Shown piece after piece: positions 47,566 to 61,348 of a stretch of DNA of 64,000 bases (position 1 is its first letter; each line of letters starts with the position of its first letter). The position numbers and the translations under genes are program-made. The notes under the pieces were generated by a model, which was given only the letters and a program-made list of their open reading frames with translations, did no database searches and had not been told where the DNA came from. Source of the DNA: Sialis fuliginosa. Lineage: Eukaryota > Arthropoda > Insecta > Megaloptera > Sialidae. Where the stretch lies: the NCBI GenBank assembly GCA_961205875.1, contig OY540816.1, forward strand, positions 9,558,701 through 9,622,700, read 5' to 3'.

Positions 47566-47709
47566 TAATGCCGTGTTTAGACCGAAAAAACAAAACCGCA
47601 ATATCGTGTATTTTTGACAAAAGTGCAATTAACCCTATGCATTTCTAAATACGATGTGTTGTCAAACATCGTGTTGCAGTTTTGTTTTCTTTGGTCTAAC
47701 ATGGCATTA
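47566..47709. mobile_element. Short MITE, about 144 bp
   Basis: TAATGCCGTGTTTAGACC at the left and GGTCTAACATGGCATTA at the right form inverted ends that include the flanking TAA/TTA. Inner matches are AAACAAAACCGCAA and TTGCAGTTTTGTTT. Confidence 0.75.
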
Positions 47710-47994
47710 TGTTTTGTACGAACATAAAAACAATAAATTAAAATTTACAATCAAAATTGTGGAAATACGAAATTTACTTTTTATTTTTTTATCAATTTAA
47801 AAAACCTTAACAAAAAATTAAAAACGTTAGGTCGTAAAGAATATATTCTAGTATACACTTACTGTTGTTTTTTTTAAATTCAATTAATTAATATTTACAA
47901 TCGCAATCGTGGAAATACAAAATTTTATTATTTTTTTTATAATATTAAATTTATCACTCATTAAAACTAGTTAAATGTTTTGATTTTTAAATGT

Positions 47995-48075
47995 ACCACG
48001 CAGATCAAATCGAGATCTATAATTTGAGACTAATATCCGCTAGGTAGCTCCTCTGAGAGTCGAGATATATTAATT
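47995..48075. repeat. Dispersed repeat fragment shared with 57.6 kb
   Basis: CAGATCAAATCGAGATCTATAA...GAGAGTCGAGATATA matches 57628-57722 with scattered changes. Family unknown. Confidence 0.5.
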
Positions 48076-48221
48076 ATAAATTTTCACTAGCGCGCAAACT
48101 GATCTCAGCGCGTTACATCAAGTTTTCAGTATCTGGAGTATAACTTTAGACATTAATTACGTCAAAAAACACTCTGTCCTTCGGGTTTTACCTTTGGAAG
48201 TTGCATTGAACATTGAAATTC

Positions 48222-48277
48222 AGCTAACTGCTATTTTTTTCCCAGATTGGGTGCATTAATATCTAAAATTACTGGAC
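48222..48277. mobile_element. Solo end of the 30.2-kb foldback family
   Basis: CAGCTAACTGCTATTTTTTT through ATCTAAAATTACTGGAC followed by TA matches the right end of 30185-30713. Confidence 0.75.
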
Positions 48278-49059
48278 TATGTCAAAAACAATAGATTTTG
48301 TGAAATGAATTTTATATCATAATATTATCTTAATATGATTCAGGTTAATTTTTTCTGATATGATTTCCATAAAACGATTTAAAACAAGTTTAATTTTGTA
48401 GCTATTGTATTAGGCCGCGAAATGGAAACACCAATCCGTGCTTAAAATGTTTGAGGAAAGCTGATTTAGGTGGTAATTTGTATATAATAATAACAAGAAA
48501 ACTCTTTACAATAAACAAAATAACACACATTCAAATCAAGATATTACAGCTACAACAATAAATTATTTCTTATAACTGTTGATTACTATAAAGTCTGTAA
48601 CATTTCAAAACAGAAATCACGTTTGATATATGTATATGAACGTCTAATTGCTAGTACGCATGTTAGTGAAATTATTTGTAAAGCAAATGCGTGTTTACTT
48701 GATTCACGAGAAAACATTACCGCTTTTCAGAAGAACCGAAAAGAAAAAGACCAAAAATAATAATAACCATACCACGTTTAAAAATAAACATGAAATTACA
48801 GCTAATGGTTTAATCAAATTTTGTTTACTTGCATACATTAGCTTAATTTGATTCTGTTTATGTATATATTGATCGATTTAGAATAGGCTTTTAATTTATT
48901 TTATTAATACGGTAAAACTTTATAACAGAAGTTTTTAAACTTTGTGTAACAAATTATTAAGAGTATTTGTAATTGTTTTTGTTATTGCTTCCTCGCAATA
49001 TCGAAGATACGAGAAGCTTTATGATCGTTTTAAAATGAGATTTCCGTTTCAGATCAATG

Positions 49060-49330
49060 AACCACTGAACCGATATTAATAATACTTGGTTGGTTGGTTG
49101 GGTCTAGTTTGAGGACGATCCCATTTCAAAATTATTAAAATCGTGTATATGAGTGAGAGGCGACACCCCAAAATATTTATTTTTTGAAGATATCTCAAGA
49201 AAGACACATATTACGTGAAAATGTTATAGAATCTTTGTAGTAAAGCATTCAATTTCATTTCCTTTAATTTTCCTTTCACAACGTTTGTTGTAAAATATTC
49301 CTTTACAAACATTTATCTCAATTTGTTTTA
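49060..49330 (-). repeat. Dispersed retroposon-like repeat, copy 1
   Basis: Reverse orientation relative to copies at 54.6 and 56.7 kb. Shared motifs include GAACCACTGA, GACGATCCCATTTCAAAA, GAAGATATCTCAAGAAAGAC and TTATAGAATCTTTGTA. Family unknown; probably the 3' part of a LINE or a SINE. Confidence 0.6.
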
Positions 49331-50810
49331 AAAATTCGTCATTTGTTTTTTTAAATTGCTATTTACTTTGACATATTAAATGTCATTTTGACGTTTACAC
49401 AATACAGAAATATCGGTATGGAGAACCATACATGACTTCCATGTTCTTTCTATCTTTTTAAATAATTTTTAAATATACATTTTTTTTAAATATTTTATTT
49501 ATATAACCTACTACTATGAATATACATATCGTAATACATTAAAAAACATATATACTTACAACGGTTACAGCTCTTTTTTCCATTTGTATATAAATATTAG
49601 TTTTCTAATGTCAAAAATATAATTCACATTCGTAGAAAACAATTTGAATTTAGTTGCATTTGTTTCCAAGGTAACATGAATTAATGACATATTAGTATTT
49701 AAAATTCAAATTTTAAGTGTGTTTTTCATCCCTTTAATGGCTGTTTAGGCACGTACAAATAATAAATGTCCCTTAGATTCAATTGAACTGCAAATGTACC
49801 AAATCTTATCAAAATTAGTGAGATAATACTCGCAATATTCACTTTTTAGACGAAAAAAGATACAAAATTTCGAATATTTCCAAAACCCCTAATCCGATTA
49901 GCACCAAAATCAATAGGTCTGGAGTACTCACTGAGACAAACATTTTCCCCAAAAATAATTCAGATCGGTGCATTTTTACAGTAGTTATCGTGAGCGAAAA
50001 TAAAATCTACATCCTGACACACAGACACACAGACACACGCACAGCCGCCATGCGGAAATTAACTTTTCTTTACGTTTTGAAGTTAGTACAATCAGAATTT
50101 GTCATTTTCTCGGACACGATTTTTCGATGGTATTACAATAAATTAAATTTAGATTGAAATTGTCAAAAAATTAAAAATATACAAAAAAAATAATCAGATG
50201 TGTCATATGAAAAATTTCGAACTAATATTTTTTAGTAAAAAAGAAAAGGCAACTTATCTGAACACTTATTCGGTTTTAATTTAAATTGGTGAATTAAATA
50301 CGAGGAAGCACTATGCATTTCTTGGCAGATTTTTTTTTTTTGTTTACTTTTTATTTACTTATTTAACATGCTTATTATAACTTTTTTAAGAATTAGTGCA
50401 TTCATGACAATTTTTTCAAAATAAATATTTTATCTTCATTATACTAAAGTTGCATAATTACTTTTGTGGAAAACTAGACCATAATACATATATATCGATG
50501 GTATTAGGTCATAACGATAACTGCAGTAATGTGATTTCTCAAGAGGGCAATTTGAAAGTTTGAAGTGTACCTATTTTGTTAAGATAGCATTAAATTGCTA
50601 TTTATTTTAACGTATTTCTCGATTCAATACAGATACCATAGCAAACTAAAGAACAAACAAAACTCAATCGGAACGGATATTTATCAGAAAATGTCAGTTA
50701 TAATATGACTACAATTAAGATAATTAGAAAACAACAAAATGGAAACCATATTTATTTTTAGTACAACCACATGCCAATTTAATTAAAAATTAATTAAATG
50801 AATGCTCCCG

Positions 50811-50865
50811 TGGGTGATGCGAGACTTTCTTACATCTAATACTGTGATTCTACAGTCTGCATAAT
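50811..50865. repeat. Short diverged relative of the 0.94-kb repeat unit
   Basis: GGGTGATGCGAGACTTTCTTACATCTAATACTGTGA-like sequence resembles the internal unit TGGGACTTTCTTATACGTAATACTGAGA of the 24.8- and 62.1-kb repeats. Confidence 0.4.
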
Positions 50866-53604
50866 AATGCATATATGTATGTATCTATTCATAAAAGTAA
50901 CCATTCTGAGTTCTGACAAACTGGTATAAATTATAGAAAATAACGTTCCATATTTTTATTATAATATAAACATTTCTTACTGTTGTGAACCATTTCAAAT
51001 ATTATTTTTAAATCGATTATTTAAAATTAATAGAATATAAATTACAGCTAATAATATTATTTACAATTTTTCCAAAAAATATTTTATTTCTAATCCGTAC
51101 CGTTTCCAAAATACATATTTAATTAAGAATAATATGTACAAAAATAATTCATTAAAATTTTTTCAAGACTATACATCCGTTTCCAATTCGTTTTCCATAA
51201 GTTCGATTCAAAAAATAGGGTGATCCCATTAAAGAAAACATATAGAAGAATTTTTACATAAATATATTAATAAAATTTCACCCTTCTATATTTTCTTTTT
51301 TTGAGCTACATCGTTTGCAGGCAGATCAATTCGAAAAAAGTTAGCATTGTTAATTTTTTGTTATACTTCACGTAGGTACAAATAAGAAAATAAAAACAAG
51401 CTTTGGGTTGGGGTAACAATCTTTAGGTCCACACAATCAACTTCCCAACACGGTATGATTATAAATACTTGAATACTGATTATTTATTGTTTCCATATAG
51501 TTTATGTGAATATTTTTTTAATATGTAGGTATATGAAAAATTTTAATGGAATTGGTCAGAAATAAAACTGACCTTTCTATTATAAATATTAGTTTTCTAG
51601 TACGTACATACATACACACACACAACAATACCTCTTTCTGAAAATAGTATAAATATACTATAGTGACCTTAAAACACAATTATGTTGAAATTTTTGATTT
51701 TGATTACAATAACTTCCAGTTAGGAAGTTAATAAACATTGATTAAATGAAAAATCATACATTTTCATATAAAATGATTTAAATCCAATAAAATCACTTGA
51801 GCCATATTATTATTACATTTAATTTTACTGAAAACGTCTTAAACATTTATTACTCATGACATCTGTTACAACAACTCTATTAGAAAATCATAAAATTTAA
51901 TGATTCAAAGCAAACGTACTAGAGAAAGCATGAATCTATTTTAATGTATGTAAATATTATATTTAGACACATGTGCTAGTGCACTCTTGTTACGAACTTT
52001 GTAATAAATTGTTATTCGTATGTTGTACTTCGATTTATAAATTCTGCCGTTTTATTTATATACTTATTTGTTATAGCTACTACATTATTTGAAATCAAAC
52101 ATTCCAGCTGTCGGACTTAAAAACAAAAAAAATATATAAAAACAATTTTGTTCGATAATGAATTTTTTTGAAAAAATTAAAGGAGCCCTTTTGTTACAAC
52201 CGGGCGTTATAACGCCCTAAAAAATGCTTTATATTTAAGTGAAATTTTTAATTAGTTTTGATTTTTGTAACTTGGATTATTATATAACAATCGACATAGT
52301 AACTATCAAAAAGAGTTTGTCAACACATACGAGTATAATTACCACAAAAAAATAGCTTTAAGGTGCATTTGGGGTTCAAAATTTATTGGTGTGATTACTT
52401 TTCATCATGTCCTCGAATTGATACATTTCTATACTGTTACTATTTGCTAATATATATGTTTTGTTATTTTTCAAACGTCACGTTTGTTCGGCCCCCCTCC
52501 CCCTCCTCGTCTCATATCATCAAGCTAAGCAATTGCCCCTCTCCTCCCCCTTTTTTACGTACGTATATTTTGGACGACCCCCTATCTGCACCCAAAAACA
52601 CATGTTTTAACATACTAAAAAAGTAGCGTTGATACTTAAATGAAAAAATATATAAATATATGTACATAATCTATACATAAAAATTGAATTTATTGAATAT
52701 TAGTGAAATTTCACAGAATTATTTTGCATTATTTTTCATTTTACAAGTTTTGCTAGAGCAGTTTATTTTCTGAATATTTCGCGCGTCGCAAAAATCGTTC
52801 GCTGTGTTAAAATATTAATTGAATATTGATGAAATTGTTCAAAAGATATTTATTTAGAAGTAAAAAATTTAGAGTAGGTACATTGTTTTAATTATTTTTC
52901 ATTTACATCACATTTTGCTTCAAAATTTCCTATAAATTCCTACGCTTTGATACGTATTAAATTAAAATTTCTCAAAGTTCTAGCCCTGAGAAAATTTAAT
53001 TGAAGAAAGACCTCGAATACACATTTCGATAAAAAAATTCAATACAAAAATTGTCAATAAGCTTTTGAAAACTCCGGGAAAATCTCTGAAAATTCTAATT
53101 TTGATAATGTACTCGTATTTTAAATCAGAAACCCCTAAATCATACAAAAAGTTAGTAAAATAAAATGTGACAAACGTTTTTAAAAAAATATTTACCAAAA
53201 TCAATTGTTTTTGTGGATTCAGTAGTTTAGACAAATGGCTTAATTCGTTCTATTTGACCAAAGCTGTTTATTATTTTTGGAACTTTACTATTGAATTTTT
53301 TAGAATTTGGAAAAGCATAGTGTGTTAAGCGCTAAAGATATAAAATATTCTTAAGACCCCGAGGGTTTTGAATATAATGCATGTATTCGAGTTTAAAATT
53401 GTTATTTTCAAATAGAACTGCGTACATTAATATAAATTGCGACACTTCCGCTCTGTGCAGTGTCTGTGAACAGAATGTTACATTTCAGTTTTTCTTATTT
53501 CGATGAAGTATTCAGAAAATAGTATTACATATATTTATATAATGCAGCTGTGGATACAATTAAATATGTTATTTAGAGTCGATCCAGACTATCGATCTGG
53601 TTTC

Positions 53605-53738
53605 ACTCCGGCCTCGCTCCAATTAAATCTTATGATATTTACATTAACAAGCCGATCTCGGTCAAGTCTCAACCCGATCTCGGTCCGGTCTCGCTCCAGT
53701 CAAATCTTATTATATTTACATTAACGAGCCGATCTCGA
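53605..53738 (+). repeat. Two tandem units of 77 bp
   Basis: Units begin at TCGCTCCAATTAAATC (53614) and TCGCTCCAGTCAAATC (53691). Both continue with TTATTTACATTAAC-like sequence and GAGCCGATCTCG. A related single unit occurs in reverse near 3570-3640 (GATTGGAGCGAGACC, GATAGTCTGGATCGAC). Confidence 0.7.
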
Positions 53739-54589
53739 TCATACTTCAGTAAAATATTCTTGTTGTAAAGTAAATCTTGTATGTGCTGTTTGTAAGTGCA
53801 ATCCACCTCATCATTTTGTAGCAACCACATGGGAATTGATTTAAAACTATTTTTTATTAATATATATTTAATATTTTTAGTAGTAAAAATGTTATTTTCC
53901 CAGAATATCCGTTCATAATTTTGCAAATTTCAATCAGAACAATTGATGTTTTTTTTTAAATGTCCTCGATGAAATATGAACCATTATGGTATGTTTATTG
54001 TTTATATTATTTACTTTTCTAATAAAAAACTTATTGCACAAAAATCACAAGATAGATATACAAAAATATATCGGACAGAAATACTACCCTGAACTATAGT
54101 AAGCTACCAATCAGATTCTTAGAAAAAGAGGTAGATATATTCCAAACTAAACTGCAACTCTCTCTCAATTTTTCAACAGATGTTACACCATTGTGTTAAT
54201 ACAGAATGCACTGTCCATTCTCTATGTCTATGTTAATAATAGATATTCGAATGCAATACGAACGCACATACGAACGTGTGGGCGTGTAGTGATATAAATA
54301 ATAAATACCTACCGTTAATTACTTAATGCTAAACGCTAATACTAATTACTGAATACAAGTGTAAAAGAAAGGTGTTAATATAGTGTAGTGTTAGTACAAG
54401 CTATAAAATAACTATAGACAAAGCTGTGTCTATAATGTATCGCGAAACTGCGTAGAAAAGAATGTTACATTTAATTGTAATAATTCATTCCTTTATTAGT
54501 ATTCTAATACAAATATATTAATGTAAAAAGCACGTAATCGAAAATCAACTAACAATAATGGTTTGAATTTTAGGCAGTAAAGGGAGAAA

Positions 54590-54860
54590 TCTTCATAAGG
54601 TAATATTTTACTCCAAAAGTTGTATTGAGCTTTTTAATAAAAATTTTAGTGTTTTACAAAAAAAAATCTATATAATTTCCACGTAATATGCGTCGTTCTT
54701 GAGATATTTTGGAAAAAAATAGGATACCACCATTTCCCCTAACTACAATTTTAATAATTTTTATATGGGATCATCTACAAATCAAACCTCAGATGAAAAA
54801 AACTAGTAGTTAAGCGTGTAACAAGGATTCAGGGGACAGACACACGCAGATGCGGGACAA
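54590..54860 (+). repeat. Dispersed retroposon-like repeat, copy 2
   Basis: Diverged copy with TAATATTTTACTCC, TTTCCACGTAATATGCGTC, TTGAGATATTTTGG and TATGGGATCATC. It ends in GGGACAGACACACGCAG. Confidence 0.55.
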
Positions 54861-55884
54861 AAAGTGAATTAACATAGTTTTTTTTGTTCTTAATTTTTTT
54901 CCTAAAAAAATCAGTTTTTCTCCATGTGACCGTTCGCCGCCCCTTCTGAACTGACACCCCGAGCAGTCGCCCAGCCTCCCTCCCTAAAGCCAGCATTGCT
55001 TTATACATTCACATAATATGCAACGAATTTTAATAAATATAAAAATTTTATACATCAAGTATTCTTTTTTCCAAAGCTTACTTGACTTTTTAATATTGCA
55101 CTCAAGTGATTGTTGTAGTTTTGGCTAACGCCTCGACTATCAAAAATATTTTAATTTTCCATGGCAATTGTGATTTTTATTCAATAATAAATAAAATGCA
55201 TTGTATCTTTGTTACGAGTTGTTTTATTATCAAAAGTACGAAAAATTGTTCTACGATTTCAAAATTTTCACTCGATTTTTTTTTTATTGGTATTTTTGTC
55301 AATACAGCCAGTAAGTTCTATTTATTTATTAGTTTCTACCCCACACCTGACTAGGATTACTTGAAGGAAGGGAGTTGCCTTGGGGCGATCAAGGCTGGAG
55401 ACAACTCGATCTTTCTTTTTATAATCAGTTTAGTATTAATACGTGTTTAATACAAAACCGATTATAAAATTTCATAACTGTTTCACAATAAGTTCTCAAA
55501 ATATTAAATGAAAACTAATTTTAGACACATGTTTATGAACTTTTTTTCTTGAAATATTTTTCTCGATCAACTGTTTCTTCCACCTATAATGACCCTGTAT
55601 AATTAAACAGTTCAATGTCCGTAATATAATGATATTTTTGTTAGTATATCATTATAAAAAAAATTATTTATTTTTTAAGGTCAATTAATGTTATAATTAC
55701 AATCATACTTTTGCTGCACAAAATGTTAAAAAACGGCATTTGTGTTATGAAATGATTGTTTCCATTAAAATTTTTCCTAATAAAATGTTATATTATAATT
55801 ATTATATTTATATTTGATTTTTTAAGCAAATACAACATATATTATTTATGAATTTCTTAGTAGAAAGCAATAACCGAAATAAAA

Positions 55885-55926
55885 TCGTGAATTCCGGACG
55901 GACCGGAATTCCGGTACACCCCTAAT
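55885..55926. mobile_element. Solo hAT-like end (GGTACACCCCTA)
   Basis: GGACGGACCGGAATTCCGGTACACCCCTAATG has the form of one hAT MITE terminus. No partner end was seen nearby. Confidence 0.35.
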
Positions 55927-56729
55927 GATAATTCAATGCCAAACAATAAAAAATCATATTTAAAATTTTTGATACCTATTAATTGTAATAGCAATGGGTT
56001 GAATTATCAAGTATTTACATCTTACATAAATTAAACATAAAACGTCTATGTTTTAATTTGATAAATATTTTAAAGTCAATAATAAACAATATATATACAT
56101 ACAGTATATACAACATAAATGTGTAAGGTATAATGTTTACCTAATTCTAGCATGGAAATTGGTATGCGTGTTTTCGTGATAACAGGAAATAATTCTTAGA
56201 AAATAAAGATCTCCTTGTCTTTCAAATATATTTTATTATAGCTTTTATAATTAACGGCGTTTACGTTTAAAGTACCCAATAAAAAGGGTTTTGTTCTCAA
56301 GATTACATGATGTGTAAATCACATTATGTATTTAACACTGTAATTCACATAGTAAATTTTAATTTAAAAAATTTAATTTATGGAAAATTCTTATTTTATA
56401 TTTATATTATATTTATATTTTTATCGGATTCACGCCTAAAATTCACTGAGAAATGGCAATTGTAAATATAATGGTAAGTTTACATTTCGATGGTCTTGGG
56501 TCAATACATGATAACTGCAAATCTGATTACATATATTTAAAAAAAAACATCTGCCAAGTAAATGTACAGTGCTTTCTCGTGCTAAATTCACAAAAGATAT
56601 TATTATTGAACAATTTAAATAAAAAAATAAAGTGCTAAGATAAATTGCCTAGCATTGGTTAACCATTTAATTTTTATAGTTTTACTAAAAAATATTAGTT
56701 CGAAATTTTTCTTAAGACGCACATGATTA

Positions 56730-57010
56730 TTGGAATTGAGATAAATCTTTGTAAGGGAATATTTTACAACAAATGTTGTGAAAGAAAAAATTGAAGGAAA
56801 GGAAATTGAATGCTTTACAAAAAAGATTCTATAACATTTTCACGCAACATGTGTCTTTCTTGAGATATCTTCAAAAAATAAATATTTATGGTGTCACCCC
56901 TCACCCTTAAACACGATTTTAATACTTTTGAAATGGGGCCATCCACAAGCCAGACCCAACAATCCCACCAAGTTTCATTAATATCAGCTCAGTGGTTCAT
57001 GAGTTTAATA
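56730..57010 (+). repeat. Dispersed retroposon-like repeat, copy 3
   Basis: Closest to the reverse complement of 49060-49330: AATATTTTACAACAAATGTTG, GATTCTATAACATTTTCACG, GTCTTTCTTGAGATATCTTC, ACTTTTGAAATGGGGCCATC, TCAGTGGTTCATGAG. Confidence 0.65.
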
Positions 57011-57213
57011 ATAAACCTGCATTGAAATTAGCACGATTAAAAAAAAAAAAAACAAAAAAACTAACTTTATTTATTTAATAAAATTAAGAATTGAAATTGC
57101 CGCGACCAAAAAAAGGTCCTCTGTTTTATATTCTGACCTGCGGCCCTTACTAGATTGAGTTTATGCTATGCAGCCCAGAAGGTTTAAAAGGTTGGACACC
57201 TATGTTTTAGCCC
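57010..57213. repeat. GTCCAACC hAT-like repeat, copy 3 (inverted)
   Basis: Ends AAAAGGTTGGACACCTATG and carries GACCTGCGGCCC and GCAGCCCAGAAGG. It is the reverse complement of the 33.6-kb copy. Confidence 0.7.
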
Positions 57214-57264
57214 ACATTATGATTTTATGTTTTATTATATGAAGTTTTTCACTTATTAAAACTA

Positions 57265-57599
57265 ATGTCCGGTATCATAAAGGACCTAACAAATTTGTTA
57301 GCTAATAAACACTTTCAACTGAGATATCAAACTTATATGACAGTTCTTTTGGAGTTTGTTGATGACTTTGACAAGTTTCGCGCACGCGTTGAAGATAAAT
57401 ACAAACGCTATTAAAACAGTGGTGATGTTATGAAAATTATTTTGTACGTTCAAAGATGCCACCTGTGTTACAATTAGTTGAAGTGTCACTGCTCTAAATT
57501 CCATAACTAATCCTTAGATACTAGTACAGTATTAATACCCCATTTGAATGTAATTGCTAGCTAACAAATTTTGTTAGGTCCTTTATAATACCGGGCATA
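57265..57599. mobile_element. Inverted-repeat MITE, about 335 bp
   Basis: The left end ATGTCCGGTATCATAAAGG and the right end CCTTTATAATACCGGGCAT are inverted and continue through ACCTAACAAATTTGTTAGCTA. The 68-codon open frame inside has no recognisable similarity. Confidence 0.75.
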
Positions 57600-57627
57600 A
57601 CTAAAGGTTTTGATTTGTACTTTACCT

Positions 57628-57722
57628 CGTAGATCTAATCGAGATCTATAACTTGAAACCAAAACCAGCGTGCTAGCTGCTGTGAGTGTCGAGATATACT
57701 GATTGTTTTATGCTAGCGCAAA
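57628..57722. repeat. Second copy of the 48.0-kb fragment
   Basis: TAGATCTAATCGAGATCTATAA...GTGAGTGTCGAGATATACTG, in the same orientation as 47995-48075. Confidence 0.5.
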
Positions 57723-59949
57723 TATAATTATTTTTTTCATTATATCTCCTTATTAATAAATAAATTAAAATAGATTAATATCAATAAATAATAATAAAAA
57801 TAACGAGTTTACTTTTTGCAATTTGTTCTTTGTTTTCGTTATTTCTTATGATTTGTAGGAGCATTAAAACAAGTAAATATTAAAAAAAATTATTTATGTT
57901 TAAAAAATTTTAATTAAGAAATTAAAAATCTTAAATGGTATTGCCCGGGCAGTGTCGACTCTCTGCATCCCGCGGGCTTTGTCCGTAACATATACATCAA
58001 ATTGGTACCTGTAATATACTGAGGGCCATGAATATTTGATCCTTGTTATTAAAAAGCTTTTTTTGATCATAAGTGTACATCTTCTTATCAGCTAACTATT
58101 TATTTTATTATTATATCATCAGACAGTTATTTATTTATGGATAATATAATGTTTTTTTTAAATGCAAATAAAACATATAATATCTATGTGAATGTATTTA
58201 ATGCAATTTTGTTAATGCATGTTCTTGTTTCTAGCATTGATTTAAATAATTTATATAGAATCGTGTTTAGCCAATATCATAATTACCTTTTATACATGTT
58301 ATACCGTTATACATACGTGACAAGGTTTGGATTAAAATTAAAGTATATTTTATCTAATCCACGATTATTCAAATTCGGCAATAGGTTCTGTAGACTTTTT
58401 TAGTTTTATTTATCAAAATAGAATTATTAATTAATTTATCAGATTTTAATCAATTTTTAACTAATAGAACGTTCTTTGCAATCTTATAAAATTATTAATT
58501 TAAATTCATAATTATTAAACGACAACAACATATTATTTATCTACAATTTTCATTTTCATAACCTAACATAAGCCATTTTTTTCGAATTCAATATTTTGAT
58601 TATTCATTATATTTCTGTGTGTCTGTCTGTAAAAGAAAGGTGAAATTGTATATTTACGATCAATTTTCTTCAAGAAACAAAACGTCTGAATTTTTAAAAC
58701 GATTTTATAACAATTAGAATGGGTTGTTTTTGGAATTTTTCGAATTATTTTTAAATAACAGAAAAAAAATGTTTTTATAAAATTGTAGAGAATGTTATTT
58801 TCTAAAATTTCTGTCCCCTTCATTACGAGTAAGTATTCATATCTTTTATCAATTAACGAAAAAATAATAATATATTTTTATTTTTGTTTTTATATTACAT
58901 TTTAAACGGTTAAAAAAAAGTAAATGTTCATAATAAAAAACTGTAGAGAACCATTGATTTTTTTATGTCTTATCAGTCAGCTAGAAATATTCGTTATATG
59001 TATGTATCAGTAGGTACAAGTAGGTACACTGTTAATTTTCAGTATTACGTCTAAGAATGTCCCTTAGCACTCATGGTAGGATTTTTAATTAAGCTTTTTA
59101 ACCATTATGTGTCGAAGTAAATTAAAAAGTTTGTGTAATCTTCTTTTTTTAATATTTTGAGTTTTTGATCTTAAAAGTAACATATGAAAGTTAAAAAAAA
59201 TTGAAATAAATTTAATATAATCTCTTACTCAGGTATTACAGGTACACAAAATATAAGCTAAATACAATGTCTGGATTAAAACCACCGCAGAACATAACAT
59301 CAAATATTTAAAACAAAATCCTCTTAAATACGCACGAATATCCCATTTTATGACAACATTTTATGTCAATTAAAAAATGAAGCGCAAAAATTCATAACGT
59401 AAAAACATGGATCAATATATCACAGAGTTTGCGATAGTAATTCTGGGTAGATACAATCTAACATATATTGTCATATAGGTTCCAAGAAATAAATATTATT
59501 GTTATATTTCCTACAGAATTAACTTACACAAATATAACGTGAAGTACACCAGTATTTATGACTTCTGATAAACCACAATTATATATAGAATCATATATCA
59601 TTATTTTAATACTATCACAAAACAAGGAAGGGTTAAACATGTACAAATAATTCATTATAATTGGAACGAAATTAATTAAAGCATGCGTGTACATTTACTA
59701 GTAAAATGAATATTCATTATCAATATCGTAATGACCAGTTTGTCAAACTGTCACTTGATCATTAGATATAGCAGACAATGTTGTCGTTTTTTTACATTTT
59801 TTCAAAACATTTTTTAACATTAACTGACATATTTCGACACGAATGCGGAGCTTTAATTGATTAATAACGTAATATTTGAATACATAAATTATAGGTTGTT
59901 CAGTTACCAAGAAGATTAACTCTACATTTATCGGATTTTTATATTGTAT

Positions 59950-60110
59950 ACGGTGTATAGAAGCCTTGAGGCTTGGATATGGATCTTGGCTTCTGGGTGT
60001 AAGCCGCGTCGGTTTAGTCGTGTTATCGGTCAACGTTTCGACACACATTGCAGTGGACATCTTCATGGCTCTTCTAAAAGTGCAACAGAGGCAAGGGTCC
60101 TGTATACGGT
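59950..60110 (-). mobile_element. Penelope/retroelement-tail-like fragment
   Basis: On the minus strand it reads CTTTTAGAAGAGCCATGAAG, a GTGTGTCGAAACG motif, CACGACTAAACCGACGCGG and TTACACCCAGAAGCCAAG. The latter part matches the insertion at 15326-15448. The peptide-like reading DNTTKPTRLTPRSQDPY is shared by both copies, but I do not think it is a gene. Confidence 0.5.
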
Positions 60111-60207
60111 GTAGTTTTATAAACTAAAAATGGCTTCTTTTTGACGAGTCTAACAACTTTTTTATTTGCGAAAATTCTTATAAATTGGGCATTTTCGAAC
60201 ATGCATA

Positions 60208-60404
60208 ATTTTGTCAGAAAAACGTTTGACAATGAAAATATTGATCTTGAAATAAAAAAATTTGATTCTAAAATTAAAATTGAAAAAAAATTGGTCGCGC
60301 CAGTTAGAAACTGATATGGAATGATCTTTTTTGATTTTAGAATAAATTTTTGATTTATTTCAAGATCAATGTTTTTATTGTCAAACGTTTTTTTGACAAA
60401 ATTA
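60208..60404. repeat. Long hairpin, about 197 bp
   Basis: The left arm ATTTTGTCAGAAAAACGTTTG...TTGATCTTGAAATAAA and the right arm TTTATTTCAAGATCAA...CAAACGTTTTTTTGACAAAAT are inverted over about 70 bp. No target duplication was identified. Confidence 0.7.
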
Positions 60405-61348
60405 TCCAAAAATTATACAAAAAATTTTGTTTTTAATTTTTCTTGATGAAATGCCCTAATGACCCATATAGCCTGTTAATGTTGAATCAGAAGTTTACTT
60501 TATCCATCAAGATATGGAATATGAGTACCAAGGATGCTTTCATGAATATTCTAGATTTTTAGAAAGAGTTTAAGATACTCTAGTACGCAGGTCTTTGAAA
60601 AATCGAAAAAACACGTGTATTTTAAATGGGAAAATCACCCCCCTGTGGTAATGACCATTTTTTAAGATAGAGGGCTGAAACTTTTCCCACATTATTTTTG
60701 AATTATTTGGAGCTGATTTGGGGGGCGGCCCGGTTAAAATTCGTCCTGACCCCATATAAGGACCACTCTAGGTTGTATGTTTAAAAATTGATTTTCATTG
60801 TTTGATATGTTGAAAAGTTGCAATTTTTGATGCTGACATCATATTAAGAAATGTTCTAAAACCAGTAATGTTTAATACGTATGACAGAGTTTAATTTTTT
60901 TAATTTCATGCACGTCAACTGTTAAATGCAACTTCCGCTTTTAACGAAAGTGGTTTTAAAATAAATTAAATATTTATTTATTTAGATTTTGTCTCATACT
61001 AAAATATTTTTTGTAATGTCAAGTTTAACTAAAATATCAGCTTGCATCAGACATTCTAAAATATACTGTACCAATAAATAAATGTTTATAAATATGTATG
61101 CAACTCATTACACTTACAATCGGTGGTTTTTAAGCTCTTTTGTGTAGGATCATGATAATCCTACACATATACTAGTATTAAGAAGGTATTCCTTTTAAAA
61201 ATTTGAAAAAATTGTTGATGTGTTTTTGTTTTTTGTTTTTTGGAGTGGCGAGTCGAAATTAAAACCAATTAGGTACCATTAATTTTAATATTGGAATTTT
61301 TAAATAATTATAATATTCGATTTTTTTTTGCTATTTTCGACATTAAGT

